Positions 25,348 to 37,105 of a DNA stretch of 64,000 bases are shown one piece after another. Made by a program: the position numbers and the translations under genes. Numbering within the stretch: position 1 is the stretch's first letter; the number at the start of each line of letters is the position of its first letter. Below the pieces are notes generated by a model. It ran no database searches and was not told where the DNA came from. It worked only from the letters and a program-made list of their open reading frames with translations. The stretch comes from Batkoa obscura (lineage: Eukaryota > Entomophthoromycota > Entomophthoromycetes > Entomophthorales > Batkoaceae), in assembly GCA_030770535.1 (NCBI GenBank), contig JASVEC010000001.1, forward strand, positions 744,001-808,000. Direction: 5' to 3'.

Positions 25348-28180
25348 TTTAAAAAATGATCACTGGTGTGCTTTATTGTTTCCTTTCATACCTGGCTTTC
25401 CAAAATCGCATTTTCAATCCCTTAAAACTTACTCTATTTTCCGCTTTATATAATTTAGCTTTTTTTAAACAAAGGTAAAGCCGTCAACTACATATGAAAT
25501 AGAAAATCCTCACTTTTTAATAAAAGCTTTATATATCTATTGAAAAGTCGAATTGATAAATTATAAAACCTTTAGAGTCCAATACTACATCTTTAATTAA
25601 AACTACTGTTTGTAAATCATCAACTCCCTCCTTTAGTACAAAAAGCAAACAACTCCATTTTTATTTAATTCCATCAGTTTTCATTAAATTTTTGATCATC
25701 CTTTACATCAAAAACCATACAGATGAGTCATTGATTAATATTAAAATTTATAGTTATTTATTTAATAAATTTCTTAAAACAACTGTAATTATCCTATCGC
25801 TTAAAATTGAAAGCTAAATTCTGGACTACCTCCTGTGAATAGCATGTTTATATCATTGTAAATATATACCCAGTAGAACTTGAAGCAGATGTTTTTTTTG
25901 TTTTTTTAATTATCAACACATCCTGCTATTTTTAGTTTCCTTCATATCACAAAGCACTCAATGCGCCCAAATCCCTATCTTCCAGAGACATATTTCCGTA
26001 CCATCTCCGGCTTTTCCAAACCCTTTTTAATGAGCTAACAGTTGAAGCTATTTTTACCATATTACATAAAATTTGATTTTTTAACTTTAGATGGTTGGAG
26101 AATTGGAAGAAGTCATTCAATTTATTTTTAAATGTAGAATTACAGCAACACTCTCTTGATATTAGAGTATTTGTTATAAAACGAAATGGTTTTTTACTGC
26201 TGTTTTTTATGGGTACTAAGTGAATGAAGTTGGCGCTATTTGATGTATTCATTAAAGGGTAGAAAGTGCTGTGGTCGTCGATTTTTTTGGTTTTGTTGTC
26301 AAAAGTTTATTTTTTAGTATGAGATTAGATTATTTAGAGCTTAATAAGTTATAATTAAGATTTAAATAATCTATGAATAATTTAAAGAGCATTTTCTATA
26401 ATTAAATAATATTTGACATATGTATAAAATAGAAGGTAAAGTAATAAGATTTATTAAAACTTTATAGTTAAATAAAACAAAGTAACTTATTGTCGTAATT
26501 TTCTAACAACATAATACTTAAAAAAAGTCAGACAACGCTTCTCAAAGCCTTATCTATGATATTATAATATTGAATTAAAGCTGGCTATTTTTAATATTTT
26601 TGATTATGCATCTATATATAGGATTTTCTCATATTATGACAGTTTTTGCAGTGAAAAAAACGGAAGTTATTGACTATAATAGAAATTGTAATTTTTGTTA
26701 TTTTCAACAAAGGATCAATTTTATGTGGCATAAAACGAAAATAAAAATTTTATAAAATATAAAAGCACTTACTTATTTTAATAATCTATTATTTAGCTTT
26801 AATCCTTTTATAAACCGATTAATCCGCTTACTTCACAGTAACCAAAAATAAAATGGTGGTTGCTTTTTGTTGGTATAAAATACTAAATCAAAGGATTAAA
26901 ATCTAACGCTACAATGGGAAACCTATTATAGTTTCTAGTCTAACCAGTGTTTTTTCGATTAGAATTATATTTTCTCTGAAAACAACAGTTAGTTTGCAAA
27001 AAGCAGTTTTTACGGTTGCAATCTGTTACCCTGGCCGTAAAAACACTCGAATTTCGCACTACAGCATACAGGAAAACCTTATAGTTAATCTGATTTAAAA
27101 AATAACTTTAAAAGAAATAAGAGATTGAAGCTTAGAAATATAAAAGTTAGTACGTGAAGGATGCTTTTTAATAGCAGAACTACCAAGCCTCAATTCAGGT
27201 TGTAAATTTTATAATACTAATTATTATAATATCAAAACAGTTAGGTTTCATTTGAAAAATTTATAAACATAATTTTAAAAAACGCTTATGAAATATCTTT
27301 AATAAAAATAAAACTTTGGATAATAAAATTTATATGGTTTTTTATAGTTATATTTATTTTTTAATCAGTTTCTATATTATTTAAAATAACTTTAAAATTT
27401 ACATCAAAAATAGCATGTACCAAATTACTATGTTTTATTTAATCTTTATAATCTTATTTCTGCCAATACATTGTATAAAAAAACATTTAATATTTAAATT
27501 AAAAATAAATTGGTACAAGGAATTAAATATAATGTTTTAATAAACAGTATTTTAACTTTTAACTTTTGTTTAGCATTCATTTTTGGCCCTACATTCTATC
27601 CTCTTTTAGCCTGCTATCGCCACCTCTTCGCTTATGTCACCTTTTTTTAGCGTCATTTCAGCCCTTACGTCACTATCTTTCATTTCTGAATCCCGTCCCC
27701 CTGATTAGCATTTGGATCATACATAAAAGTTTTACTGCTTTGCAGTTTGACCCATCCAGAGATTTTCTTTGAATTTAACCCCATCTCTAATTTCATTCAT
27801 TGGGAAGCTTTCTGGAGAACAGAGGTGAAATGGGTATTATTTTGCCTATCTGTTCCTTTTAAGGGTAAAAATTTGTTGAATTTAATTCATATCTTATCAG
27901 ACTGTTACTTCTAAATAGTTAAATCCTTCAAGTTCACTGAGTTTAATATTTATGATTTTCATTTTAGTTTATAAGATATTTGAAGCTGCCACTTCTCAAA
28001 GTGAGAAAACTTTTATTTAGAATAATGTTTATTTTCAATACCCTCGAATTACAAAGATCGATACTTTATGTCAATAGTTTAATGCTTAATGTTGTATCAA
28101 TTCTTGAGTTTCCAAACACTACTGCATGTACAAAGAACATTTCTATTAAGAATAAAATAATCTACAACATTAATGAATTC

Positions 28181-28290
28181 TATATATGGTGTGTTTTTTT
28201 TGGCTTCATCACTTTTTCCATCTTTTAAGCGCTATTTGAGCAGAAAGATTATTAGTAAAATTCTTAAACACAAAAATACATCCTCATATA
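28181..28290 (+). repeat. Family-1 MITE-like element, copy 1
   Basis: About 110 bp, from TATATATGGTGTG to ACATCCTCATATA. The core reads TTTTAAGCGCTATTTGAGC, followed by GAAAGATTATTAGTAAAATT. The ends are imperfect inverted repeats inside TATA-rich flanks, compatible with a TA target. Non-coding. Confidence 0.75.
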
Positions 28291-29637
28291 TTCTAAACCC
28301 TATTTACTTTATTCTAGATATTTTCCCAAATAGACATTTTTAAATACCAGCTTAAACTTTGGATTCAAGTTTTAACTTTTTTATTATTATGCATGTACAA
28401 TTAAAAAAATTACTTTGTTAAATATATACTTAACCATGTTTTTTATATTAATAATAATAATAATAAAATCTATTCAAATGAAACTAATTAATTCTATAAG
28501 TTGTTTTTTGGGATAAACTTACTTTTTGGATTATTAATTTAAATAACTTGAGGGTATTCGGTGGCTTTTTTTATAAAAGAGGTTAGTTTAATTTTTATAT
28601 TAAATTATTCTTACAGATATAATTTTTTTTTACATTATAATGATGGTTACTATCCCTAATACAATAGTTTCATTAACAATCCGTGATATTATAAAAATTA
28701 TATATTTATATATTTCTTATAATATATTATTATAGCCCTTTGCTGTTGAAATTCAAATGACAATTGGTGAAGTTCAATGTAATAAGATTATATTTATATT
28801 AGAGTTCAAACTATTTAACTTGATTGGGATTTTGGGGAATTAATGTAGGAATTGTTCTATATTCAATTAACTTGCCATTTATTTCAATGTTCTCATTTAG
28901 GTAACTTTTTATAATGTTCATATTTATAGATTGACAATATCATAATATTTATTATTCATTTACATTTGTCTTTTTAGAATTACTTTACCATTGTTTACTT
29001 TACAATTTGGTCATATAAACTTGTATTCAAACTTTTATTTTAATCATATTATTTAATAGAAAATAAATCCAGAAATTTTTGATTGTATGAAATAATAGAA
29101 TTTTATCCATTAGCAAGCAACATGTATTAGTAAAAATTATAGCTTTGTTTAATACTATTTTATATAATTTTCAAACTTGAAAACTCCAATTTATTCCTTA
29201 AGTTTAATTTTGATTGGAAATAATAAAGTAACAAAAATAAATATAGACTATCCCCTATTTTAGGGTTATGTTCAAACATTAATTAAGCCAATATAGTTAA
29301 GCCAATAATATAATTAAGCAGCATTGCACAGCCATTAAAGAGCCATAAAATCTATAAACTAGAGACAAATTAAGTTTTCAAATATAAACAATGTTCATCT
29401 ATATTTTTAAAGTTCTTTTATTTATACTAAATAAACATATGTGCCTTATATACTTTATATTAATTATGATTAAACGCGAGGTTTATTATATTTTACTCGT
29501 TTAGTGAATTTAGCCTTTTTTTTTAATTTTACACACTCTACTTGCCAGAACATTTAGTTTGTTCTTTAAAAATAGATTTCCTGCTTATTCGAAATCTATC
29601 TAAATTAAGTAATTGTTTTTTCAAAACTTGATTAGAT

Positions 29638-29645
29638 TATAAATA
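29638..29645 (+). promoter_or_regulatory. TATA box of OPT gene
   Basis: TATAAATA, 46 bp before the ATG of the OPT transporter. Confidence 0.5.
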
Positions 29646-29690
29646 CCCTTGCTTTGTTATTTTTTTCTAATTTTTATTCATTATTAAAAA

Positions 29691-31757
29691 ATGGCTTCCA
29701 ACGAAAAAAGCTACGTTGATGACGCCTTTATAAGTGAAAAGGATGATGGGTATATCAATGAAAAGGATGACACTAGGTATGAAATTCAAAACATTGATGA
29801 CCGTGGCGTTCCAGAAGATATAGTAGATTATCAATTCACATTCCGTTCTATTGCTGTTGGTACTCTTTTAGGCTGTATCCTTGGTGCAAGTAATATATAT
29901 ATGGGTTTAAAAGCCGGATGGCAATTTTTAGGATCTTTTTTTGGTTCAATTGCTGGTTTTGGTATTGTTCAATTAATATCTCATTTACCACTTTATCTTG
30001 GCGGAGGCCCACTTGGTGTCAGAGAAACCTGTACAATACAAACAGCTGCTACTGCAACTGCTGGGCTAACGGCCGTTTTCTCTTCGGTTATCCCAGCTGC
30101 ATATCGATTAGGGCTACTTCCACCACTTCATCTCTCATGGGGATTATTAATTTGCTGGCTTATTCCAGCTTCATTTTATGGCATGTTTTTTGCTATTCCT
30201 TTAAGGACCACTTTTATTTTGAAACAGAAACTTCCTTTTCCAGGACCGGCCGCAGTGTCTCAAGTGATCAAGAATCTTCATAAAAAATCAAGTGGCAACG
30301 CTTCCAAACAACTTTGGTATATGATGGTTCCATTTGCCGGCTCTTTACTTTATCGTGTATTTACTTTTTTCATTCCCTTTTTATGGGATCTTCATTTCTT
30401 TTATTGGGTTGGGTCAGCCGCTAATAATGCTAGTGTGATAGATGTGGATGCTATCTGGGGGTGGAGAGCACAGGTCACTCCTGCGTTTTTTGGTTGTGGA
30501 ATGATGGTTGGATTAAATACCTCATTTTCTTTCCTTGGTGGAGCTTTGCTTGCTTGGGGCATAATAGGGCCTTGTGTTTTTTACCTAACAGATATTGTTG
30601 GAAAGAGTTTAGTTATTGCTGAGAATCCCACTGGTACTTCTATCGTACAATGGAATCTTTGGATTGGTATCATAATGATGCTTACATACAGTTTCACTGA
30701 ATTAATAGTTAACTACGATACTGTTTTCACTGGATTCAAAAGCCCATTGATTTCTTTAAAGAATTACTATTATAGACGCTTTTCTCCATCAAATGTACAA
30801 AATGTAGAACATGAAGGTCACGATGACCCTGCACCACCAAATGAACAAGTTCCAACTTGGATGTGGGTTGTTGGTCTTATAACCTCCTTAATAGTAAACA
30901 TTTTGGTAAATCATTTCTATTTAAATATTGGCACTGGTAAAACTATCTTATGTGCCATCTTAAGTTTCTTACTTTCCTATGTCGGGACTTTGATTGCAGC
31001 ACAAACAAATATAAATTCAGGTGCTGCTATATCTAAAATAGTTCAAATTATATTTTCAGTCATTCCATCTGCTGATGTTAACATGGCACTATCAAGCAGT
31101 TTAATGCTTACTGGTTATAGTACTCAAACAACGTTACAAGCTTCGGAAATGGTCGGAGATTTAAAAACTGGACATGACGTAGGTGCTGCACCAAAATATC
31201 AATTTTATGCTCAAGTTTTAGCAACTATCCCTGGGATTTTTGTTGCTGTAGCTATCTTTCAATTGTTTGCCGCTGGATATCCTTGTATTTTAAGTAAGAC
31301 TCTTGATCCACTTTGTCCTTTCCCTGCCCCTGGTGCAACATCGTTTCAAAATCTTGCATTGCTACTTACTAGCGGAGCAGATAAATTATTCCCACCATCA
31401 TGTCGTATTGCTTGTATAGTAATGGGATGTGTTAGTATTATAGGTGCTTTATTAAAAAGCAAATTTTTGAAAAAATACAGTAATTATATACCTAACTTTG
31501 GGGTTATGGGCTTGGCCTTCTGTGTTCCTCAACCAGCTGTTCCTATTACGCTTTCCATAGGTGCTATATTTGGATATTTCTGGAATAAACGTAACCCAGA
31601 GAGTCATAATCTTTTAATGATGTCAATTGCAGCAGGAATGATAGGTGGAGAAGGAATCGGTGGATTAATAACAGCTATACTAACCATTGCTGGAGTCGAC
31701 CAAGGTAAATATGCTGTAGGGTTCGGATGTCCCGATAATAATCCAAAAAGATGTTAA
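29691..31757 (+). CDS. OPT-family transporter, YSL/YGL114W-like clade
   Basis: Polytopic plasma- or vacuolar-membrane symporter of the oligopeptide transporter superfamily, 688 aa, single exon. After a 45-residue acidic cytosolic tail the OPT core begins with GTLLGCILGASNIYMGLKAGW, then a GGGPLGVRETCTIQTAATAT segment near residues 104-124, equivalent to the GPKEN-type loop of the family. There are roughly 14-16 hydrophobic helices. The middle loop (near 360-390) is charged, and SAAISKIVQ- and GDLKTGHDV-like segments follow. The match is to the clade of yeast YGL114W and plant YSLs rather than ISP4/OPT1, so the substrate (oligopeptide or metal chelate) is not decided. The absence of introns contrasts with the housekeeping genes. 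Confidence 0.88.
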   Translation: MASNEKSYVDDAFISEKDDGYINEKDDTRYEIQNIDDRGVPEDIVDYQFTFRSIAVGTLLGCILGASNIYMGLKAGWQFLGSFFGSIAGFGIVQLISHLPLYLGGGPLGVRETCTIQTAATATAGLTAVFSSVIPAAYRLGLLPPLHLSWGLLICWLIPASFYGMFFAIPLRTTFILKQKLPFPGPAAVSQVIKNLHKKSSGNASKQLWYMMVPFAGSLLYRVFTFFIPFLWDLHFFYWVGSAANNASVIDVDAIWGWRAQVTPAFFGCGMMVGLNTSFSFLGGALLAWGIIGPCVFYLTDIVGKSLVIAENPTGTSIVQWNLWIGIIMMLTYSFTELIVNYDTVFTGFKSPLISLKNYYYRRFSPSNVQNVEHEGHDDPAPPNEQVPTWMWVVGLITSLIVNILVNHFYLNIGTGKTILCAILSFLLSYVGTLIAAQTNINSGAAISKIVQIIFSVIPSADVNMALSSSLMLTGYSTQTTLQASEMVGDLKTGHDVGAAPKYQFYAQVLATIPGIFVAVAIFQLFAAGYPCILSKTLDPLCPFPAPGATSFQNLALLLTSGADKLFPPSCRIACIVMGCVSIIGALLKSKFLKKYSNYIPNFGVMGLAFCVPQPAVPITLSIGAIFGYFWNKRNPESHNLLMMSIAAGMIGGEGIGGLITAILTIAGVDQGKYAVGFGCPDNNPKRC

Positions 31758-32223
31758 TTTGATGGAATAATTCATTTATTATTTGTTCCTTAATTGCTTT
31801 GTACTCTTTTTACTACCTGTTTTTGATATACTGTTAAAGTTGAATAGGTCATATAGTCTACGTATTTCAATTTCAATAATAAAATTTTTTACTTTTTAAA
31901 CTTTAAATTATAAAATTTTTTAATTTCACTTTTTGTCCATTTCCTATTTAGTGCAATTTTTTAAAAAGTTATTAAGTAAAGCTGGATAAAAAAATGTTCC
32001 AATATGAGTTATTTTAATTAAGCAAAGGTAAATATTTTTGTAGAATGGTGTTTAATTTGTGATTTTTCTAAAAATCAGAATTAGACAAAATTTGAACTGA
32101 ACTTTTAAACTAACTCATATACTTGTACTAACATTTTGTCAAAAACAATTTATGTTTTAATAGCAATTTTTTTAATGATTTTTTAAACTTTATTCCTTGA
32201 AATGTGAACAACTTATTGAGTTA

Positions 32224-32350
32224 ACAGATTTGATAAAGCGGAAAAATGTGATAGCGCAAATATTTGGCCAATTACTATCAGCTATAAAAAAATCGCCCTA
32301 ATTGGGCAAATATCCCGCATCATCGCACTTTTCCGCTCTATCAAATCCAC
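32224..32350. repeat. Hairpin element with about 48-bp inverted arms
   Basis: Left arm begins AGATTTGATAAAGCGGAAAA; right arm ends TTTTCCGCTCTATCAAATCC. The arms pair over about 48 bp with a few mismatches, around a loop of about 25 nt. The arms are GC-richer than the surroundings. No second copy seen in the window. Confidence 0.7.
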
Positions 32351-33258
32351 ATTAAAGGAATATTCTCAATTTTTGATATTAATTTGCTTTTAAAAATGAA
32401 TGATTTTGATCAAAAATTAGCTTAAATTTAATCAAAAAATTTAATCTTCAACAAAAAATATAAACTATTAGAGTGTTTTTATTCAGTAATGAAATGAATG
32501 TTTCAACATTAAACTTGGTGGTTTTTTGCTATTTTTAGTAAATTTTTAAATATACTGCTATTACCATTTAACAAAAACATGCTGGAAACAAATGTAAAAG
32601 TAATATACTGTAAATTTATCAAAAATAACACAAATTAGTAAAAATACTGATAAATTATACCTTTTGTAAATAACGTGCTTAGATTAAAATTATTTTTACA
32701 GATTTCTATCAATATTTATTACCTCAATGTAAAATTATTTATATCGTTAGCAATGATAAAAATAAAGAGTAAATTAAAGAATATACAAAATTATCAAAAA
32801 TATCATTAATGAAATTAACAAATTGATAATACTTTTTATACTATATTATATTTAAATAGTTATCAAGCATTAAATATAAAATTTTCATCTTGATTTTATA
32901 AAACCAGTTCAACTAGATAAAACGGGTGTTATTGTTTATAGGTTTAATTCACAATATTCAAAACCAGTAAAACAAGAGACTAGAAGAAACTTGAATATTA
33001 GGCCTAAACCAACCCATCCATAACACTATTTTAAGTCTTGAAGACGTAGATATCTAGGTTTGATTTTTGAAAACCATCTATAAATCTCAATTTAATTAGT
33101 TCATTACACAATTATAAGTTTTAAATATAATTATGAGCATTAAATAATCAAATTAATTCATATATTTTCTGTTTAAGTGATGACATGATTTCTAAAAATA
33201 AGAATAAAAGTGAGTAGCATAAGGTTTTACAATCATAAGCAGATATGCTAATTTTTAG

Positions 33259-33266
33259 TATAAAAA
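33259..33266 (+). promoter_or_regulatory. TATA box of POT gene
   Basis: TATAAAAA 96 bp before the ATG of the peptide transporter. Confidence 0.45.
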
Positions 33267-33354
33267 GGGACCAAAATAAATAAATTAAACTCACTTTAAT
33301 AACTATCAATATCAAACATAAATAATTATTGAGATTTAGCTAAACTATTTTTAA

Positions 33355-34848
33355 ATGGATTTGGACAATAAAAAACAAGACGATATACCTTTTACTGAAC
33401 AATATAAAGAAGTTCCCGTTGGTAGGCCAGGTCCTGTTCCTAAAGCTGCATGGTTTATTATAGTTTGTGAATTATGTGAAAGATTCTCATTTTATGGCGC
33501 TTCTCTATTATTCGTTCCTTATCTATTAGATAGATTAGGTCAATCCAAGTCTTCAGCCACTGCTATAAATTCCGCCTTTTTATTTTTTGCTTACTTTACT
33601 ACCATCGTTGGTGCTATCCTTGCAGATACTTATTGGGGTAAATTTAAAACTATCTTATTCTTTTCAGTTGCTTATCTACTTGGATTAATACTACTCTCAG
33701 TTTCCTCTATCCCTGCCTCAATTGACTCCGGTTTTGGATTAACCGGATTCTGTCTAGCTACCTTTTTATTTATTGCTTGGGGTACTGGTGGAATCAAATC
33801 AAATGTATCCGCTTTTGCAGCTGAACAAGTACCTCTAAACGGTGCTTATGATTATAATTTAACTGTAGAAAGAGTTTTTCGATTCTTCTATTGGGCTATT
33901 AACGCAGGTGCTTTCTTTGGTATGTTAATTTGCCCTATACTTGTAAATAATTTGAACAGTCCACCCGGTGGTTTTGGGTTACCCGCGGCTGTGTTTTTTA
34001 TTGGAATCTTCCTTTTTATCTTTGGCCGTAAATTCTATGTTGAAAATGAAGTAAAAGAAAATCCTATTTTAAAAGCATTAAAGTGTATCAAATATGCTTT
34101 ATCTCACCGTAGTCATTCAAATGAGCATTGGTTGGACGGTGCTTATACTAATCCAAAATACGATATAGAATATGTCGATGGTTTAAAACGTACAATTAAA
34201 GGTTGTAAAGTATTTTTATTTTACATATTGTATTGGGCACTTTATAATAACATGTCAAGTGCATTTATTATCCAAGGTGTGAATATGTCTCGTCCTTCAT
34301 GGCTTGGTGCTGAACAATTAAATTTGGTTAATTCGTTAGTTTTAATTATATTTTTGCCAGTATTTGATTATTGGGTTTTTCCATTTTTAAGATCCAAAGG
34401 CTTTAAGTTAGGCTTGATCACTCGTATTACTATTGGATTTGCCATATGTACTGTTGCATTTATATATGTAACTGTTCTTCAACATGTATTATATAATACT
34501 GCCCCATACTATGATTTTTCTAATGTAGTAATTAAAGAGGGAGAATCCTATCCTACTAACAATCTATCTATCTGGTGGCAAATACCAGCATACTTTTTAA
34601 TCGCTATTTCTGAAATCTTTGCTTCAGCCACTGGTTTAGAGTACGCCTTTAAATATGCTTCATCCGAGTTAAAATCCGTTGTATTAGCACTCTTCTTACT
34701 CACTAACTGTGGTGGTAGTTTGATTATCCTTATACTTTCTATTTGGTCTTATGACCCTCTTTATACTATTTTATTCGCTAGCCAAACTGCTGCTATGGGG
34801 GTATTTACAATAATTTTTTATTTCTTATTCAGAAAACAAGATGATTAG
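33355..34848 (+). CDS. Proton-coupled oligopeptide transporter (POT/PTR2 family)
   Basis: Major-facilitator-type di/tripeptide:H+ symporter, 497 aa, single exon. The proton-coupling ExxER motif is present as E39LCER43FSFYG in TM1. Family signatures follow: GAILADTYWGKFKTI after TM2, GTGGIKSNVSAFAAEQ, and the PTR signature region ERVFRFFYWAINAGAFFG. TM7-12 include WWQIPAYFLIAISEIFASATGLEYAF, matching the conserved PQY/EIF region of TM10. It is shorter than yeast PTR2 (601 aa), mostly from shorter tails and loops. It lies downstream of the OPT gene on the same strand, so two peptide-uptake-type carriers sit together. Confidence 0.92.
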   Translation: MDLDNKKQDDIPFTEQYKEVPVGRPGPVPKAAWFIIVCELCERFSFYGASLLFVPYLLDRLGQSKSSATAINSAFLFFAYFTTIVGAILADTYWGKFKTILFFSVAYLLGLILLSVSSIPASIDSGFGLTGFCLATFLFIAWGTGGIKSNVSAFAAEQVPLNGAYDYNLTVERVFRFFYWAINAGAFFGMLICPILVNNLNSPPGGFGLPAAVFFIGIFLFIFGRKFYVENEVKENPILKALKCIKYALSHRSHSNEHWLDGAYTNPKYDIEYVDGLKRTIKGCKVFLFYILYWALYNNMSSAFIIQGVNMSRPSWLGAEQLNLVNSLVLIIFLPVFDYWVFPFLRSKGFKLGLITRITIGFAICTVAFIYVTVLQHVLYNTAPYYDFSNVVIKEGESYPTNNLSIWWQIPAYFLIAISEIFASATGLEYAFKYASSELKSVVLALFLLTNCGGSLIILILSIWSYDPLYTILFASQTAAMGVFTIIFYFLFRKQDD

Positions 34849-35789
34849 TTTTCATGTACAAATTCTAACATAACCCTAATAAAATAGATAAACAATATTC
34901 CTAATGTGTTTGATTTTAGTTGTAAAAATTACATTAAATGAATTAGCTATGATTTAAGTTTTACGATTTCTATCATATAGAAATAAATATTATGGATTGT
35001 AAACTGTAACTTCTGAAAACATTAAATAATTTTAGAAACAAGTATAATGAAACTATAATAATGAAACTATAATAATGTTTAATGGTGGTTGTGAGTTTAT
35101 ATATGTCAATAAATGGAGTTGTGTATAGTAGTACTTTTACAAATTTATACTCTTGCGAATATTTCACAAAACATCTGCTGAAAATATACCAAATGGCCTA
35201 ATTTCCGTGAATTCATGAATCTTCTGTAGATAATTTGAGCAAGAATTAAATAAGAGGATAAATTTCCGTCTATTTTCACCTCTTTTTACTTCAATATTAT
35301 AATGAAAACATTCATAATTTTTTGTAAATTATATTCAAAAGCTTACTCTATTTTTATATTAGAATCCTATCATTTTGAATACAACTGTATTGATAGTTAT
35401 CCAAGTGTAAGCCTTATGCAAGCTTTATACAACAAAATAAATTGCTAATTTCATATCCAAACCAATTCACACCAACTTTATAATATGAAATGACTTTTTT
35501 TTACTATTAAATGAGTTCAATAATAAATGGAAGTTAAGTAAAAAAGTATAATCATATGGAATTAATGACTTTATTTATACATTTATACAAGGAAGTTTAA
35601 AAGTAGTTGGAATTTAAATATTTTTCGAATTTATTTAAATTGAATTGTTTAAAATTTATATGAATGAGTTAACACAGAAGAAACTGATGATCTATAAAAT
35701 TTGCTTGACAAACTTTTGAAACATATCGAAACCGGAAAAAAGTTGAACCTTGGGTTTGAATAAATCCGTGTTTAAAACCAATTATTAAA

Positions 35790-35891
35790 TAGGGATGTTT
35801 TTTTTGGTTTCATCACTTTTTCCATTTTTTAAGCGCTACTTGAGCGGAAAGATTGTTAGTAAAATTCTTGAACAAAAAAATACATCCCCAA
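35790..35891 (+). repeat. Family-1 MITE-like element, copy 2
   Basis: TAGGGATGTTTTTTTTGGTT at the left and ATACATCCCCA at the right, with core AAGCGCTACTTGAGCGGAAA and GATTGTTAGTAAAATTCTT. One of the least diverged copies. Confidence 0.75.
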
Positions 35892-36530
35892 ATGATACTT
35901 TATTTTATCAAATACTACCTATTAAACAAAGGTATAGTGTAACCAAGCTACTTGTATGGATTGAACTCATATATACTTAAGTTTGCTACATACTTATTCA
36001 TTATACGAAAATATTTTGAATTTTATTTTTAGATTAAAATTAATAAGCAAAATTATTTATATTTTGATAGAATAAAAATAGAACAGCAGTATTAAATAGC
36101 TGAGGAAGGCAGTATTGAATTTGAATAATATTAGCAAAGTATATTAATTATTCTTCTATAAAGATTTTGAGAAGAAAATTTTTGGCCCTCATCCCAATAA
36201 ATAAAGAAATTCTATCACAGCATTCAACTATCGGATCTTTTCCAAGGGATTCCCGAATTCCGAGCTTTCATAGAAAATGGTTGATGTAAAAAGCAATAAA
36301 AAAAGAGAATAAAACTTATAATATTTTTTATTATGGATACTTACACTTTTTTAAATACTATAAAAATAGAATGTTATCAATAGCACAAGATATAAATAAA
36401 AGCAAAGTATATTATAAACTAAATGATATACTAACTACTTTTAGCTAATATAATTCTAGTTAATCTTGGTTTTTTTTGCCACAGCTAAAATATTTTAAAA
36501 TTATCAGACAAGTTCTTAACTAAATATATC

Positions 36531-36694
36531 ACTGTTACAGCTCTTTTGCGATCTACTTAGCAGCCTATTTTAGAAAAAACTCACTGAAAACTCGTCAACA
36601 TATGAATTATCCTTTAAAAAGATCAGCTACGCAAATAATTTAATTATAAGAATTAGCGCTAAAAAAGTCACAAAAGAGTTGTAGCAGCTTTAGG
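36531..36694. repeat. Family-2 inverted-repeat element, copy B
   Basis: Left arm GTTACAGCTCTTTTGCGA; right arm, reverse-complemented, GCTGCTACAACTCTTTTGTG. About 164 bp. The arms match the other copies; the interior is diverged. Confidence 0.5.
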
Positions 36695-36966
36695 CTAATT
36701 TAAAGAAACTTGCAATTTAAACTTTATAAAAAGCTGCAAACATTAAGAATAAAATATGAGTAAAGATCTTTGGGGATCTTTTAAAAGGTGAATTTAATTG
36801 AATTTATTCTTTAATTGGATTTAGTTTTCCCAATTTTATTTGACTTTAGCATTCCCTCCGATTTATCAGGGGAGTTCCAGCCTGTAATGATTTCATTATT
36901 AATTTTTAATAGTTAAATCCCAGAAAAAAGCATGGATTAGTAATTAGGACTGTTTAACGAGTTGTG

Positions 36967-36983
36967 TTTTGCCTTCGGCAAAA
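36967..36983. other. Perfect short hairpin upstream of MCT gene
   Basis: TTTTGCC-TTC-GGCAAAA, a 7-bp stem with a 3-nt loop, about 70 bp before the MCT TATA box. It could be a regulatory palindrome or chance. Confidence 0.3.
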
Positions 36984-37050
36984 GTTGAATCAAAAAATTC
37001 CATTAAAATTCTTAAAGCTAAATTTAGCAATGTTTAATAAATGTTGGAGT

Positions 37051-37060
37051 ATAAAAAGAA
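37051..37060 (+). promoter_or_regulatory. TATA box of MCT gene
   Basis: TATAAAAAGA 55 bp before the ATG. Confidence 0.5.
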
Positions 37061-37105
37061 GGTAAATGAATTTAAAATAGCATCATTCTTAATTATTAAT
37101 TTAAT

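Larger units (their letters stand above)
25348..29690. other. Gene-poor spacer, 4.3 kb
   Basis: No gene I can support. It contains patches of clearly higher GC (about 40-45% against about 20-25% around) near 25930-26040, 27000-27065 and 27580-27720, a short hairpin near 27004-27047 (arms GTTTTTACGG and CCGTAAAAAC), one family-1 element at 28181-28290, and the OPT promoter at the right end. An exon-like stretch near 28850-29040 is too weak to call. Confidence 0.5.
31758..33354. other. Spacer between OPT and POT genes
   Basis: 1.6 kb AT-rich, with one strong hairpin element (32224-32350) and the POT promoter. No gene seen. Confidence 0.5.
34849..37105. other. Spacer between POT and MCT genes
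   Basis: 2.3 kb with one family-1 element, one family-2 element, a 17-nt perfect hairpin and the MCT promoter. The short frame starting at 35795 is the family-1 element read as protein and is not a gene. Confidence 0.5.

Noticed and set aside
25947-26252. 101-codon minus-strand frame
   Set aside because: It is long for this AT content, but I see no domain, splice pattern or promoter; it may be a relic in a GC-raised island.
27566-27772. 68-codon frame in a GC-raised patch
   Set aside because: Leu/Ser/Pro/His-rich composition as expected from a T/C-rich strand; no start context or homology. The patch itself is reported as a finding.
27980-28228. 82-codon frame
   Set aside because: It ends inside a family-1 repeat and has no homologue or promoter signal I can recognise.
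28600-29060. Exon-like pieces (hydrophobic stretch with possible splice sites near 28905 and 28978)
   Set aside because: No consistent upstream exon, stops in all frames on the left, and no identifiable protein family.
31921-31975. Possible extra family-1 copy (CACTTTTTGTCCATTT)
   Set aside because: Only about 16 bases resemble the consensus; no ends or core.
35795-35980. 61-codon frame MFFLVSSLFPFFKRYLSGKI
   Set aside because: The first half is the family-1 repeat translated; similar words occur wherever the repeat is read in this frame, with different downstream sequence.
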